Shown here in pieces: positions 10,018-17,786 of a stretch of 64,000 nt of DNA. Position 1 is the first letter of the stretch; every line of letters begins with the position of its first letter. A program made the translations under genes and the position numbers. The notes under the pieces are model-generated. The model was not told where the DNA came from and ran no database searches. It saw only the letters and a list, made by a program, of their open reading frames with translations. Source of the stretch: Gari tellinella (taxonomy: Eukaryota; Mollusca; Bivalvia; Cardiida; Psammobiidae); NCBI GenBank assembly GCA_922989275.2, contig OV277864.1, forward strand, positions 72,172,158 to 72,236,157, read 5' to 3'.

Positions 10018-10410
10018 TTAATTAAATTCAAATGGGTCAATTTCTTTCTTTTGTATTCCCATAGGGGCCTCCGGAATCACAGGTTCCTGTTTTATCACTG
10101 GTTCAACTTGTTTAGAATTATAAATATATAATCCCAATCCAACAACTCCAATTAGACATAAAGGGATATAATTTTTATATATATCTATTTTAACTTCATC
10201 ATTATCTTTTGTTATAGATTTAACTTCATCTTTTGTCATAGGCGCGCTATCGCTCACATCTTTTGTTATAGCTTTTAATTGTATGTTTTCTTTCTTTATT
10301 TCTTCCGTTTCTTTTCTTTTTAATTCAGCTTTCATTTTTTTTGCTTCTGCACCCTTTTTACCTGCAGCTACTCTTTTCGGGTTTTTCTGTTTTTTTGTTT
10401 CTTCATTCAT
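10018..10410 (-). CDS. Lys-rich single-pass membrane protein, function unknown
   Basis: 130 aa. Basic N-terminus (KKQKNPKRVAAGKKGAEAKK, 6-25) that could bind DNA or RNA, an acidic/basic linker, one membrane segment at about 81-97 (YIPLCLIGVVGLGLYIY), and a short Pro/Glu-rich tail. Its first 8 nt overlap the end of the next gene upstream. It is the only element gene whose A-tract is separated from the ATG by one base (AAAAAAAGATG). A link between packaged DNA and an inner membrane or capsid is imaginable but not shown. Confidence 0.7.
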   Translation of the reverse strand: MNEETKKQKNPKRVAAGKKGAEAKKMKAELKRKETEEIKKENIQLKAITKDVSDSAPMTKDEVKSITKDNDEVKIDIYKNYIPLCLIGVVGLGLYIYNSKQVEPVIKQEPVIPEAPMGIQKKEIDPFEFN

Positions 10411-10873
10411 CTTTTTTTATTGTAATATTTTCACTTTTCTCTTCTTGATTAAAATTAATATGTTTTGCTGTTGTTAGCATAGCAGTAAAAGGAGCCAGAT
10501 ACATTCCATAATTATAATACAATTCACAACATGAACTAGTCAAAGCATGATTTATAAATGGATCTTCTTCTAAATCTTGTATTAGTTTTGGAGGATTAAC
10601 AACATTAAAATATTTAGATACACCCATAACATATAAATTAATAAAAGAGTTTCCTAATGTCTTAGTCATACTTGCTCCTAATCTAGCTTCATATCTACAG
10701 TATAGTTTGTTTATTTGTTCTTGTGTCATTGTATCAATTTCTGACATTTGTAAGTCTTTTCCAAGATATTGTTTACTTCCACCACCAGCAACAATAGCTG
10801 ATAATCTTTCACGTTTTGTTTCTTCGTGTTCATTATTTTGATCGATTTTAGTAAGTAAGACTTCAGCATCCAT
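10403..10873 (-). CDS. 156-aa Polinton protein, function unknown
   Basis: 156 aa starting MDAEVLLTKI. The frame is open upstream to a longer ATG at 11005, which would add a hydrophobic leader, but the internal ATG at 10873 has the TTTAAAAATG leader seen at the other genes and is preferred. The middle has LYCRYEARLGASMTKTLG (58-74) and an aromatic/cysteine-rich C-terminal half (CCELYYNYGMYLAPFTAM, 115-132). I recall similar proteins in cnidarian and mollusc Polintons annotated only as hypothetical. The minus-strand neighbours suggest a structural or assembly role. Confidence 0.72.
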   Translation of the reverse strand: MDAEVLLTKIDQNNEHEETKRERLSAIVAGGGSKQYLGKDLQMSEIDTMTQEQINKLYCRYEARLGASMTKTLGNSFINLYVMGVSKYFNVVNPPKLIQDLEEDPFINHALTSSCCELYYNYGMYLAPFTAMLTTAKHINFNQEEKSENITIKKDE

Positions 10874-10877
10874 TTTT

Positions 10878-10918
10878 AAATATTTATTTTTTATTTTCAA
10901 ATATTTATTTTTTATTTT
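10878..10918 (-). promoter_or_regulatory. Duplicated AT-rich leader upstream of the 156-aa gene
   Basis: A 21-bp unit (AAATATTTATTTTTTATTTT plus C on the plus strand) is present twice in tandem at 10878-10897 and 10899-10918, immediately upstream of the 10873 ATG. If the longer frame were used it would encode the repetitive KIKNKYLKIKNKYLK, which looks like translated non-coding DNA. This favours the shorter start. Confidence 0.5.
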
Positions 10919-11019
10919 AAAAAAATTAAATATCACATATCCCACTATTGATAAGACTGCAGTGTTTGTTATCAGAAATGTTATCTGACAGATAATTGTT
11001 AGCATTGTCTTTTTTATTG

Positions 11020-11165
11020 CTTATTTTTTAAGCATTACTTAAGCATACGCTTATTTTTTGCTATATTACTTAAGCATAGCTAAAGCATTACTTAAGCATT
11101 GCTTAAGCATAACTAAAGCATTACTTAAGCATCCGCTTATTTTTGTTAAATTACTTAAGCATTAC
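11020..11165. repeat. CTTAAG iteron-like array inside the Polinton
   Basis: The gap between the ATPase stop and the 156-aa gene holds six CTTAAG hexamers (11038, 11069, 11091, 11102, 11124, 11154), mostly in the unit TTACTTAAGCAT or the palindrome GCTTAAGC, alternating with CTAAAGCAT variants and three CGCTTATTTTT pieces. Spacing is irregular (11-31 bp). It is the only repeat array in the element and may be a protein-binding or regulatory site. Confidence 0.8.
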
Positions 11166-11795
11166 TTAATCAACCACCCAATAATCAGCAGGTTGGTCAG
11201 TTTTTAAAATTAATTTACGATGCTTCTTTTTTTTTAGTTCTTCCTTTATTCTTTGTCGTTCTTCCAATGTGGGAATAACATCATTCTCTCTCAAACAATT
11301 TTCAAAACTATCTCTGTCCTTAGTGTAGAACATACACAACCATTTTGTTTGTTCTCTTAAATCTTTCAAAACTGAATTATATCTTTGTGATATAACCCAT
11401 ACTGATTGTTCTGCATGTCTGCCTGAAAATGCAAGTTCAGACAGCATATCTTTTTTCTTTGTTAGTTCTTTTGTTGCACTACAATCATCAATGATGTACA
11501 GAGTTGGATAACCAGCATATTTATTGAAAAAATATCTTAATAGTTCTTGTAATTTCTCTTCTCCTTTGTCTATTGGATTTACGATAAAAATATTCTTTGT
11601 TTTAGGGTTTTTAACGTCACCAATCCACTCACGATTTTTATATGTCTTGTTCCATAGAATAGTTGGACAAAGTATAACAATATATTTAAATACACCTCTA
11701 TATTTACCTTCAAGTAAGTCTAAAACAAATTCGGTCTTTCCACAACCAGTTTGACCACAAATAATTGCACAGTGCGGGTATTTAGGTAATTCCAT
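11166..11795 (-). CDS. ATP: Genome-packaging ATPase (A32/FtsK-HerA type)
   Basis: 209 aa. Predicted to pump element DNA into capsids. Walker A GQTGCGKT at 14-21, Walker B LYIIDD at 99-104, followed by a sensor-like region (FSGRHAEQSVWVISQRYNS) typical of the A32-like packaging ATPases of Polintons, virophages and large DNA viruses. Length is normal for the family. It lies 11 bp downstream of the major capsid gene on the same strand, a common morphogenesis pairing. The ATG is preceded by CTTAAAAAATG. Confidence 0.93.
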   Translation of the reverse strand: MELPKYPHCAIICGQTGCGKTEFVLDLLEGKYRGVFKYIVILCPTILWNKTYKNREWIGDVKNPKTKNIFIVNPIDKGEEKLQELLRYFFNKYAGYPTLYIIDDCSATKELTKKKDMLSELAFSGRHAEQSVWVISQRYNSVLKDLREQTKWLCMFYTKDRDSFENCLRENDVIPTLEERQRIKEELKKKKHRKLILKTDQPADYWVVD

Positions 11796-11806
11796 TTTTT
11801 AAGTGA

Positions 11807-13072
11807 TTAATAATTGACTTCTTTAAATCTACCATCTTCAAAATTAATTTGTGCATCTTGTATAACAAACAGATAAACATTTATTGACTCATCTGCTTCT
11901 GCTTCTTTCGTTATTTGTATTGTGATACCTTCTGATGCATTTTCAATTCTTCTTCCAGAACCGTGTAGTGAGTTATCATCCGTTGAACGTAAATCTAACC
12001 ACAATGCATAGTTGTCAGTCAGATACCTTTCTAAGGTTGTACTAGTGAAGTATAAATCTTTTGCAATCTTATCTATTTCCTTATTTCTCTTTGATGTTAA
12101 ACCAAAGAATTTGTTAATCTCATCCCATTGTTGATATGCTTTCATTCCTTGACTGTAAAGTTGATTTGGGACTCCTTCTATTGTCATCTCTACTTTTTCT
12201 ATTTTAGGATTGTAAAAAGTATCAGTTGATGTTCTATCTGGGTCTTCAAACAACATTAGAATACCTTTCATACTTCTAGCTGGAACATTTAGATTAATAT
12301 TCCAAAGTGTATCAGATTTGTTTTTAGTTAATTTTCTGTGTCTAAGTATTCTGTCATATAAAATAACCATTTTACCACTGACTTGCTGTCTTATTTGTCT
12401 TGCTAATTCAATATCAGAAACGGTGTCAAATTCCAAACAAATATTCTTAATGATGTATGAAGCTGATGTGTCAGTTGATTTAATTACTTTGTTATAATCA
12501 TTGAACGTAAGTTCATATTCAAGTCTATCACCTATTCCCGCTTGATAGAATGGCATATGTGTTTCTAATAGCTCAAAATCAAGTGGGATACAAAATCTGT
12601 TTTTATATGCTTTAGCTATTGCTTTATCTTCTTTATCATTACTTGCATCTCCGGCTCCAATTCTATGTTTTAACATATTACCTTTCCCAATACCTTGATA
12701 AGCCATATTAGCAAGTTCAGAGGGAGACTTCCATAAATCAATATAGCAATGATATATGTCACTATCATCAATTGACATCACTTCATTACCTGATATTCTT
12801 ATTGTTGTTTTTTTTATTATAGATCTTCCAATATTTGGATATATTGTTGCATTAGCATCTGTGCTTTTTAAATCAATTTCAAATGCTAATCTGACTGTTC
12901 CAGGAACAATAACATCATTACTACTTAGATTAGGAAATCTCACTAACAATTGTTGATTTTGGTCAATAGTTGAAGGATTATTGGTTATTACAACACTCTG
13001 ACGAATTCCTCTCACACCACGTGGTTCTCTTATTTTTCTGTAAGGGTTTAATTTTTCTCCAAAAGCTGACAT
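11807..13072 (-). CDS. MCP: Major capsid protein, double jelly-roll (Polinton type)
   Basis: 421 aa. Predicted hexon building the icosahedral shell. It is beta-rich throughout: first jelly roll roughly 35-225, second roughly 235-415. The N-VPARSMKGILMLFEDP stretch (262-278) followed by PKIEKVEMTIEGVPNQLYSQG (289-309) is the recognisable core of the Polinton capsid family, annotated in many animals after C. elegans F54H12.2. Neighbouring ATPase and penton-like genes agree. Divergent from the 435-aa coiled-coil gene with a 28-bp spacer; ATG context CTTTAAAAATG. The call rests on recalled family features, not on an alignment. Confidence 0.86.
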   Translation of the reverse strand: MSAFGEKLNPYRKIREPRGVRGIRQSVVITNNPSTIDQNQQLLVRFPNLSSNDVIVPGTVRLAFEIDLKSTDANATIYPNIGRSIIKKTTIRISGNEVMSIDDSDIYHCYIDLWKSPSELANMAYQGIGKGNMLKHRIGAGDASNDKEDKAIAKAYKNRFCIPLDFELLETHMPFYQAGIGDRLEYELTFNDYNKVIKSTDTSASYIIKNICLEFDTVSDIELARQIRQQVSGKMVILYDRILRHRKLTKNKSDTLWNINLNVPARSMKGILMLFEDPDRTSTDTFYNPKIEKVEMTIEGVPNQLYSQGMKAYQQWDEINKFFGLTSKRNKEIDKIAKDLYFTSTTLERYLTDNYALWLDLRSTDDNSLHGSGRRIENASEGITIQITKEAEADESINVYLFVIQDAQINFEDGRFKEVNY

Positions 13073-13100
13073 TTTTAAAGGATATTTTTAACATTAAAAA
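13073..13100. promoter_or_regulatory. Divergent promoter, capsid / coiled-coil gene
   Basis: A 28-bp AT-rich spacer separates two opposite ATGs, with CTTTAAAAATG on the minus strand and CATTAAAAAATG on the plus strand. Confidence 0.55.
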
Positions 13101-14408
13101 ATGGCTGAAGGTGGTTATGATTTTGATCCTGTGTATGATGATGATTATGCTGATGATGATGTTGAATTTCCATCCGTTCCAAGTGAACCGGTTGGTGATA
13201 TTTTGAATATAAGTGAGCGCCTCAAAGATTTGAGAGGAGAACTAAGAGAGACTGAACTTGAGAAACAAAAAAAGAGACTTGTTGATTCATTTTATGATTT
13301 AGTTCAGAAGAAATATAAAATTAGGCCTGTTAAAATTGATTTAAAACAGTTTAATATATCAGAAGATGGAAAAACATTGTATTGGGTTATTGGTGATAAA
13401 GAAATTAATATGATGTCAAAAAGTGGCAGGGGTAATTTTCGTCCTCTTGAATCTTTGATTAAAGATTATAATACATTGTTTGAAAAGGGCGGAACAAGAG
13501 CAATAAGAATGTATTTAAATTTACATGAATATTCTAGTAAGAAAAAATTACCAACAAAGGCCGTTGCAAGTTTAAATATTGCAGAAAATACCCTACCCGA
13601 TAATGTTGATAATATAGAAATGACTGATTTACCGAGAGCAACTGAAAGTGTTGAAACTGCAGTGAAAGAAGTAATAGAAACAACATTTACCGAGGGAATA
13701 CAAACAGATATGACAAAGAGAGAAATGGATGGTATCCTCAAAGCAATGACTAGTGTAAAAGAAGAGATTGCAAATGAATTAGCTAAACTTACTGAAACAA
13801 ATAAGGACTTAGCAAAAGAAAAAGGTAAATTAGAACAAGCCAAAGAAGATAATGATGAATTTCAAATAGAGAGGATAAGTAGTCGAATAAGAGATTTGGA
13901 GTCTGAGAGAAGTGCAAGACTGGAAGTAATTAATGTTAATAGAGATAAAATACGTAGTCAGGTGAATAGAATCAAGGAAACAATACATAAAGTATTAAAC
14001 GAAGACACTACATTAAGAGAGAGAATTAGAACGTTATTCAGAGAACAGGGAATTACAATTGTTAGTATTTTAACTGCTTTTGGGATGATTATAGGTGTTA
14101 TTGTTGAGGCTTTTATTCCTACTACTACTACTAGTGGTGGAACACCAGCAAAACCTCCAACTCCAAAAGGCGGTGTAAAAGATTGGATAAAAAAACAATT
14201 ATCAAATCTTGGTAAACTATTAGCTAATCTTGCAGGAAAAGCAGCAGCAGCATTGCCTGGAATTATTGGAGCTATTGTTTCTTGGTTGTTGTCTTCTGCA
14301 GGTAAAGTTGTCAGTTGGTTTGGAGATCATTTATGGGCATTGGTTGTTCTTGTTGCTGGTTTATTATATGCTACTGCAAGAGAGTATATTAGTAAATCTC
14401 ATAGATAG
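13101..14408 (+). CDS. Coiled-coil protein with membrane-active C-terminus
   Basis: 435 aa, no named family that I can assign. Acidic Tyr/Asp-rich N-terminus (1-30), globular part (about 35-150) with an aromatic KTLYWVIGDKEINMM segment, a long coiled coil (about 205-315), a hydrophobic segment 318-339, a Thr/Gly/Pro hinge 341-358, then an Ala/Gly-rich amphipathic to hydrophobic region (359-400) and a final membrane segment 408-424 before a basic tail. Coiled coil plus several C-terminal hydrophobic segments suggests membrane insertion, perhaps in entry or virion assembly (inference). It starts 28 bp from the capsid gene, and its 3' end overlaps the convergent 451-aa gene by 20 bp. Confidence 0.8.
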   Translation: MAEGGYDFDPVYDDDYADDDVEFPSVPSEPVGDILNISERLKDLRGELRETELEKQKKRLVDSFYDLVQKKYKIRPVKIDLKQFNISEDGKTLYWVIGDKEINMMSKSGRGNFRPLESLIKDYNTLFEKGGTRAIRMYLNLHEYSSKKKLPTKAVASLNIAENTLPDNVDNIEMTDLPRATESVETAVKEVIETTFTEGIQTDMTKREMDGILKAMTSVKEEIANELAKLTETNKDLAKEKGKLEQAKEDNDEFQIERISSRIRDLESERSARLEVINVNRDKIRSQVNRIKETIHKVLNEDTTLRERIRTLFREQGITIVSILTAFGMIIGVIVEAFIPTTTTSGGTPAKPPTPKGGVKDWIKKQLSNLGKLLANLAGKAAAALPGIIGAIVSWLLSSAGKVVSWFGDHLWALVVLVAGLLYATAREYISKSHR

Positions 14409-15744
14409 TGAGCGCAACAATACCCATTACTATACTTCCTACTATTAATGCTGTTTTATTATCTTCGTGTTGAATTGCTTCTTTTTTTCCTTGTGATATT
14501 ACATGTACCGGCGATTTTGTTACTGATTTTGGTTTAACAGGTTCTGGTAGAGATTTCTTTGTTGGTGTTCCTTTTACTTCTACATTTTGTTTTGGTGGGG
14601 TGGGTTGGTTATTCACACCATTATTTAAACCAAGCTCTTGATCATCAGCGGCTACTACAATCTTATTGTTATAATCTTGGATTGTTCCTATTCGTAATTC
14701 CATATTACTCGGAGACATGTACAACTCAATTCCGTAAACATAGTCAACTTTACTTCGAGCATATTTTAGTGTGTTTTGATATCTCGTAATTTGACTCGGT
14801 ATATCTACAGGACTATTAATAGCATCCTCAACGTTTGCAAGGAATTGTTTTTGAGCATCAAAAGCGGTTCCTGTTCCGAGTATGTCTGTTCTAGTTTGAG
14901 ATTGAGAACCTAGGATAGCCCAGCAAAAGGTTCTTATAGATTCATTAATCCTTTCAACACCTGCTCTTGTAAACCCTTTTGACTTATCAAGAATAAATGT
15001 GGTCCATACATCTTTAACATCATCTTCTTGTTGAAGATAATCAATGTGGACTTTTTTAGGTGGAAGATATTCACATGATGAAATACCACAACGTCTACCG
15101 CCTGACACTTCAGGTCCAAATGTCATTTTTGATAAATCTAAATCAGTTGCTGTACTACTAGCAATGTGTTGGGATGATCTATCATGTCTAAAATCTGTTC
15201 GTTTCCAAGCAGTATGACTGGTTGTGTATATTACTCCAAGACCATCACCACTTGGATACATTTTTTGTCTCCAGTCTGCATTGGGATCTACATTAAACTC
15301 TTTGCATATTCTTTCATAAGAACCCCGGTCATAACTATTGTTAAAAGCATTCCAGCTTGTATCTTGTGGTAGAGCAATACTTAATTCAAATAGTATTCGT
15401 CTTGTTTGGTAGTAAACATGGAATAAGAATAGTGATCCAGTTAATCCACCTGCTTTTAAATGATTATTGTCGTCTATACCACAACCTGTAGTTGCACACC
15501 ATATTGCAAAGTTTAGTTGATTTTGCCAGAATGGTAACCAGTCTGTATTCCAGTTGTTTACTATTGTTTCTGATGCTACTTTTGGTAATAGGTATTTTTC
15601 AAATATGTTGGGAAACGTTGCAGGGAAATAGTCATCTTTGTTAACATAAATTGTTTGTTTTATAAGTTCAATACTCTTTTTAGTATATGAAGCAAAATGT
15701 TTATATTTTGCATTAGGATTGTATTTGAATTCTTGTGGAATCAT
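14389..15744 (-). CDS. 451-aa tail-anchored protein, function unknown
   Basis: 451 aa. A large globular part (1-370) rich in Trp and Tyr (NTDWLPFWQNQLNFAIWCA; SSCEYLPPKKVHIDYL), then a low-complexity Pro/Lys/Thr linker (about 378-425) and one C-terminal membrane segment (about 430-447). I recall similar proteins in Polintons of marine animals but no established role; a virion surface or vertex protein anchored by its tail is one possibility. Its stop overlaps the end of the coiled-coil gene by 20 bp, and its start is only 15 bp from the divergent minor capsid gene. Confidence 0.78.
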   Translation of the reverse strand: MIPQEFKYNPNAKYKHFASYTKKSIELIKQTIYVNKDDYFPATFPNIFEKYLLPKVASETIVNNWNTDWLPFWQNQLNFAIWCATTGCGIDDNNHLKAGGLTGSLFLFHVYYQTRRILFELSIALPQDTSWNAFNNSYDRGSYERICKEFNVDPNADWRQKMYPSGDGLGVIYTTSHTAWKRTDFRHDRSSQHIASSTATDLDLSKMTFGPEVSGGRRCGISSCEYLPPKKVHIDYLQQEDDVKDVWTTFILDKSKGFTRAGVERINESIRTFCWAILGSQSQTRTDILGTGTAFDAQKQFLANVEDAINSPVDIPSQITRYQNTLKYARSKVDYVYGIELYMSPSNMELRIGTIQDYNNKIVVAADDQELGLNNGVNNQPTPPKQNVEVKGTPTKKSLPEPVKPKSVTKSPVHVISQGKKEAIQHEDNKTALIVGSIVMGIVALTIYEIY

Positions 15745-15759
15745 TTTTTTATATTAAAA
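15745..15759. promoter_or_regulatory. Minimal 15-bp divergent promoter
   Basis: Only TTTTTTATATTAAAA separates two opposite ATGs. Read from either side it ends in an A-tract at the start codon (ATAAAAAAATG and ATTAAAAATG). It leaves almost no room for 5' UTRs or for separate upstream promoters. Confidence 0.6.
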
Positions 15760-16404
15760 ATGTACCATACAATTTCTGATATTGGTAAAACAATAAACTT
15801 GCAACAATATATAAATAACAAATGCGGTACTAAGAGAATTGGTTTGAAGAGTTTTACTTATACTATAGGTTGGTATAATTTAGTTGATCAATATATCCAA
15901 AAGATTAAAGAGAGTCCTAATAAGATTACAAATGGTTATTATAGTTTTCAACAAATAGAAGATATATTTGAAAGTAATAATATTACATTATCTATAAATG
16001 AAACAAATGGCATTGCTTCTTTATTTACTCAACAAGAAATTAAGATAAGTAGAGGTTTAAAACAAATATTAGGATTTGGAAAAAAGAAAAAATTTGCTGA
16101 AAATAAAACACACTATGGTGAAAGAACAATAGATTTTGCACCTTATAAACAACTATATGTTCATCTTGAGCAGATAAATACTGCTTACAATTTCTTTAAT
16201 GGAACTCCTAGTAATATTCTTAGTGTTGTTCCTGTTGAGAATAAATCGTTTGGAGATATTGTTCATATACATTTTAGTAATCCAGAATACAAACAATTAT
16301 CACATGGTGATATTTCAGAACTAAGTATAAACGTTTGTGATGAAAACGGTCAGAAAATAAATAACAATGGATTACCAATTAATTGTGTGTTAGAAATAAT
16401 ATAA
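15760..16404 (+). CDS. mCP: Minor capsid protein, penton-like single jelly roll
   Basis: 214 aa from the ATG at 15760, which has the ATTAAAAATG leader; the frame is open further upstream but that part lies inside the 451-aa gene. The last ~85 residues (LYVHLEQINTAYNFF...ILSVVPVE...GDIVHIHF...DISELSINVCDENGQ) form a beta-sandwich pattern like the Polinton/virophage penton protein, with a final strand LPINCVLEII. The lysine cluster GKKKK (107-111) recalls the basic region of other Polinton minor capsids. It would occupy the capsid vertices. Family assignment is from recalled features, so moderately sure. Confidence 0.72.
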   Translation: MYHTISDIGKTINLQQYINNKCGTKRIGLKSFTYTIGWYNLVDQYIQKIKESPNKITNGYYSFQQIEDIFESNNITLSINETNGIASLFTQQEIKISRGLKQILGFGKKKKFAENKTHYGERTIDFAPYKQLYVHLEQINTAYNFFNGTPSNILSVVPVENKSFGDIVHIHFSNPEYKQLSHGDISELSINVCDENGQKINNNGLPINCVLEII

Positions 16405-16417
16405 TTATTATATAAAA

Positions 16418-17110
16418 ATGAGTATATTTGGCGTTAAAAAACAGAAGCCCAGTGAAGACATTGAAACTTTAACAGTAGATGTTAGGAATTTACACAATAG
16501 AGTAAAACCTGTCACGCAGAAAATAACAGAATTTCAACAGGAAGTTCATAATTTAAACAGTAGAGTGAAACCAGTAACAGATTTAGAGGATAGAATAACA
16601 AAATTTCAACAGGAAGTTCATAATAATAGAAACGCGATGTTAACTCAAATAGATAATCAAACTGAGAGGTATAACGGACTTCAGAAGAAATTTAAAGAAT
16701 TTTCAATAGAAAACCGTATATATCGCAATAAGGTTGATAATATAAAAGATGCGCCATCGATTATTTCAATATTTGCAGAAAGTAAAGGACCCATTATGAA
16801 AGGAGAAGTGCTTTCTTTTGGAAATGGTGGTAGAGAAAACGGTATTGGTTATGTTATAACCAGACGAGGGCAGATACTAGAAATGGGATTATCTTGCAAA
16901 AGAATAGGGGGAGAAATGGCTGTAGGTATTAATGTAAATGAATATGTACTACCATTTTGTGAAACGACTGTTGACACGAGCACAAGCAATCATGAAACAT
17001 TTCAATCACCTTTTATTGTTGAAGCAGGAAGTGTGATTAATTTTGTGTGTAAAACAGCAAATGCAACATCAGAGAATACAGTTGCATCATTATTAATTGA
17101 ATTGTTTTAA
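16418..17110 (+). CDS. Fibre-like protein 1: coiled stalk plus beta head
   Basis: 230 aa beginning MSIFGVKK. Residues about 10-105 are coiled coil and contain a tandem duplication: NLHNRVKPVTQKITEFQQEVH (24-44) is repeated as 45-68 with a three-residue insertion. Residues about 113-230 form a beta-rich domain (IISIFAESKGP...FGNGGRENGIGYVI...AGSVINFV...SLLIELF). The same domain occurs twice in the protein at 17787-18818, which also begins MSIFG. A trimeric stalk with a terminal head would suit a vertex fibre next to the penton gene, but this is inference and no known fibre family is recognised. Confidence 0.75.
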   Translation: MSIFGVKKQKPSEDIETLTVDVRNLHNRVKPVTQKITEFQQEVHNLNSRVKPVTDLEDRITKFQQEVHNNRNAMLTQIDNQTERYNGLQKKFKEFSIENRIYRNKVDNIKDAPSIISIFAESKGPIMKGEVLSFGNGGRENGIGYVITRRGQILEMGLSCKRIGGEMAVGINVNEYVLPFCETTVDTSTSNHETFQSPFIVEAGSVINFVCKTANATSENTVASLLIELF

Positions 17111-17136
17111 TTTGATTTCAAAAAATATCTTTAAAA

Positions 17137-17715
17137 ATGAAGCAACCAACAGCGCCGGATTTATACCCTGAATTACCAGAAGATGCACAAAATTATAGAT
17201 TACAGAAAATATCAGAGATAGAAAAAACATTAATTAATGAGAGAGATAATCGCAAATCATTATATAAAAAATATAAACGGGGAATAAATTTTTCAGATAG
17301 TATTGATACTTTATTAATTTCAGGAAGTGTTGTTTTAGCAGGAATAAGTCTAATTATTCCTATTATGTTACCATTACAAATAGTAGCTGTTTCATGTGGT
17401 GGTATAGGAATGGGCGTTAAACTTATTAGAAGAAAGTTTTCAACAAAATCAAAAAAACATTATGAAATAAAAACAATAGCAAATAGTAAACTTAATACAA
17501 TAAAAGATTTAATTTCTAAGTCTTTAACAGACGGTAAAATAACTGAAGATGAATTTAAACTTATATTAGATGAACATGAAAAATATAATAAAATGAAAAA
17601 TAATTTACACACAAAACATGATAATATTAATGATATTGAAAGAAAAAAACTTATTGAAGAAGGTAAAGCCCAGGCTTTATCAGAAATAAAAAAAAAAATA
17701 GAAAAAGATGTTTAA
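17137..17715 (+). CDS. Polinton membrane protein with PTAP and YPxL motifs
   Basis: 192 aa. The N-terminus MKQPTAPDLYPELPED holds PTAP at 4-7 and YPEL at 10-13, which match the Tsg101- and ALIX-binding late-domain motifs of budding viruses. A conserved-looking helical part follows (NYRLQKISEIEKTL, 19-32), then one or two membrane segments within about 58-94, and a charged helical tail with SLTDGKITEDEFKLILDEHEKY, an EF-hand-like-looking but not canonical stretch. It lies between the two fibre-like genes, with CTTTAAAAATG at the start. A role in membrane remodelling or exit is inference; I recall the helical/membrane part as common in invertebrate Polintons. Confidence 0.8.
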   Translation: MKQPTAPDLYPELPEDAQNYRLQKISEIEKTLINERDNRKSLYKKYKRGINFSDSIDTLLISGSVVLAGISLIIPIMLPLQIVAVSCGGIGMGVKLIRRKFSTKSKKHYEIKTIANSKLNTIKDLISKSLTDGKITEDEFKLILDEHEKYNKMKNNLHTKHDNINDIERKKLIEEGKAQALSEIKKKIEKDV

Positions 17716-17786
17716 TTTTATTTAATAAAACTATTATAGTAAATGATCCACCGCCGAAATATGATGGTTAAATTTTGTTAAAAAAA

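Noticed and set aside
11038..11160. Possible CRISPR-like array (regular CTTAAG words)
   Set aside because: Spacing is irregular, units are only 6-12 bp, no unique spacers, and the context is a eukaryotic virus-like transposon.
17565..17640. EF-hand calcium-binding loop in the 192-aa membrane protein
   Set aside because: DGKITEDEF looks similar, but the loop lacks the full set of acidic ligands and there is no paired hand.
17775..17786. Upstream start for fibre-like protein 2
   Set aside because: It begins at TTG; the ATG at 17787 gives the MSIFG N-terminus shared with its paralog.
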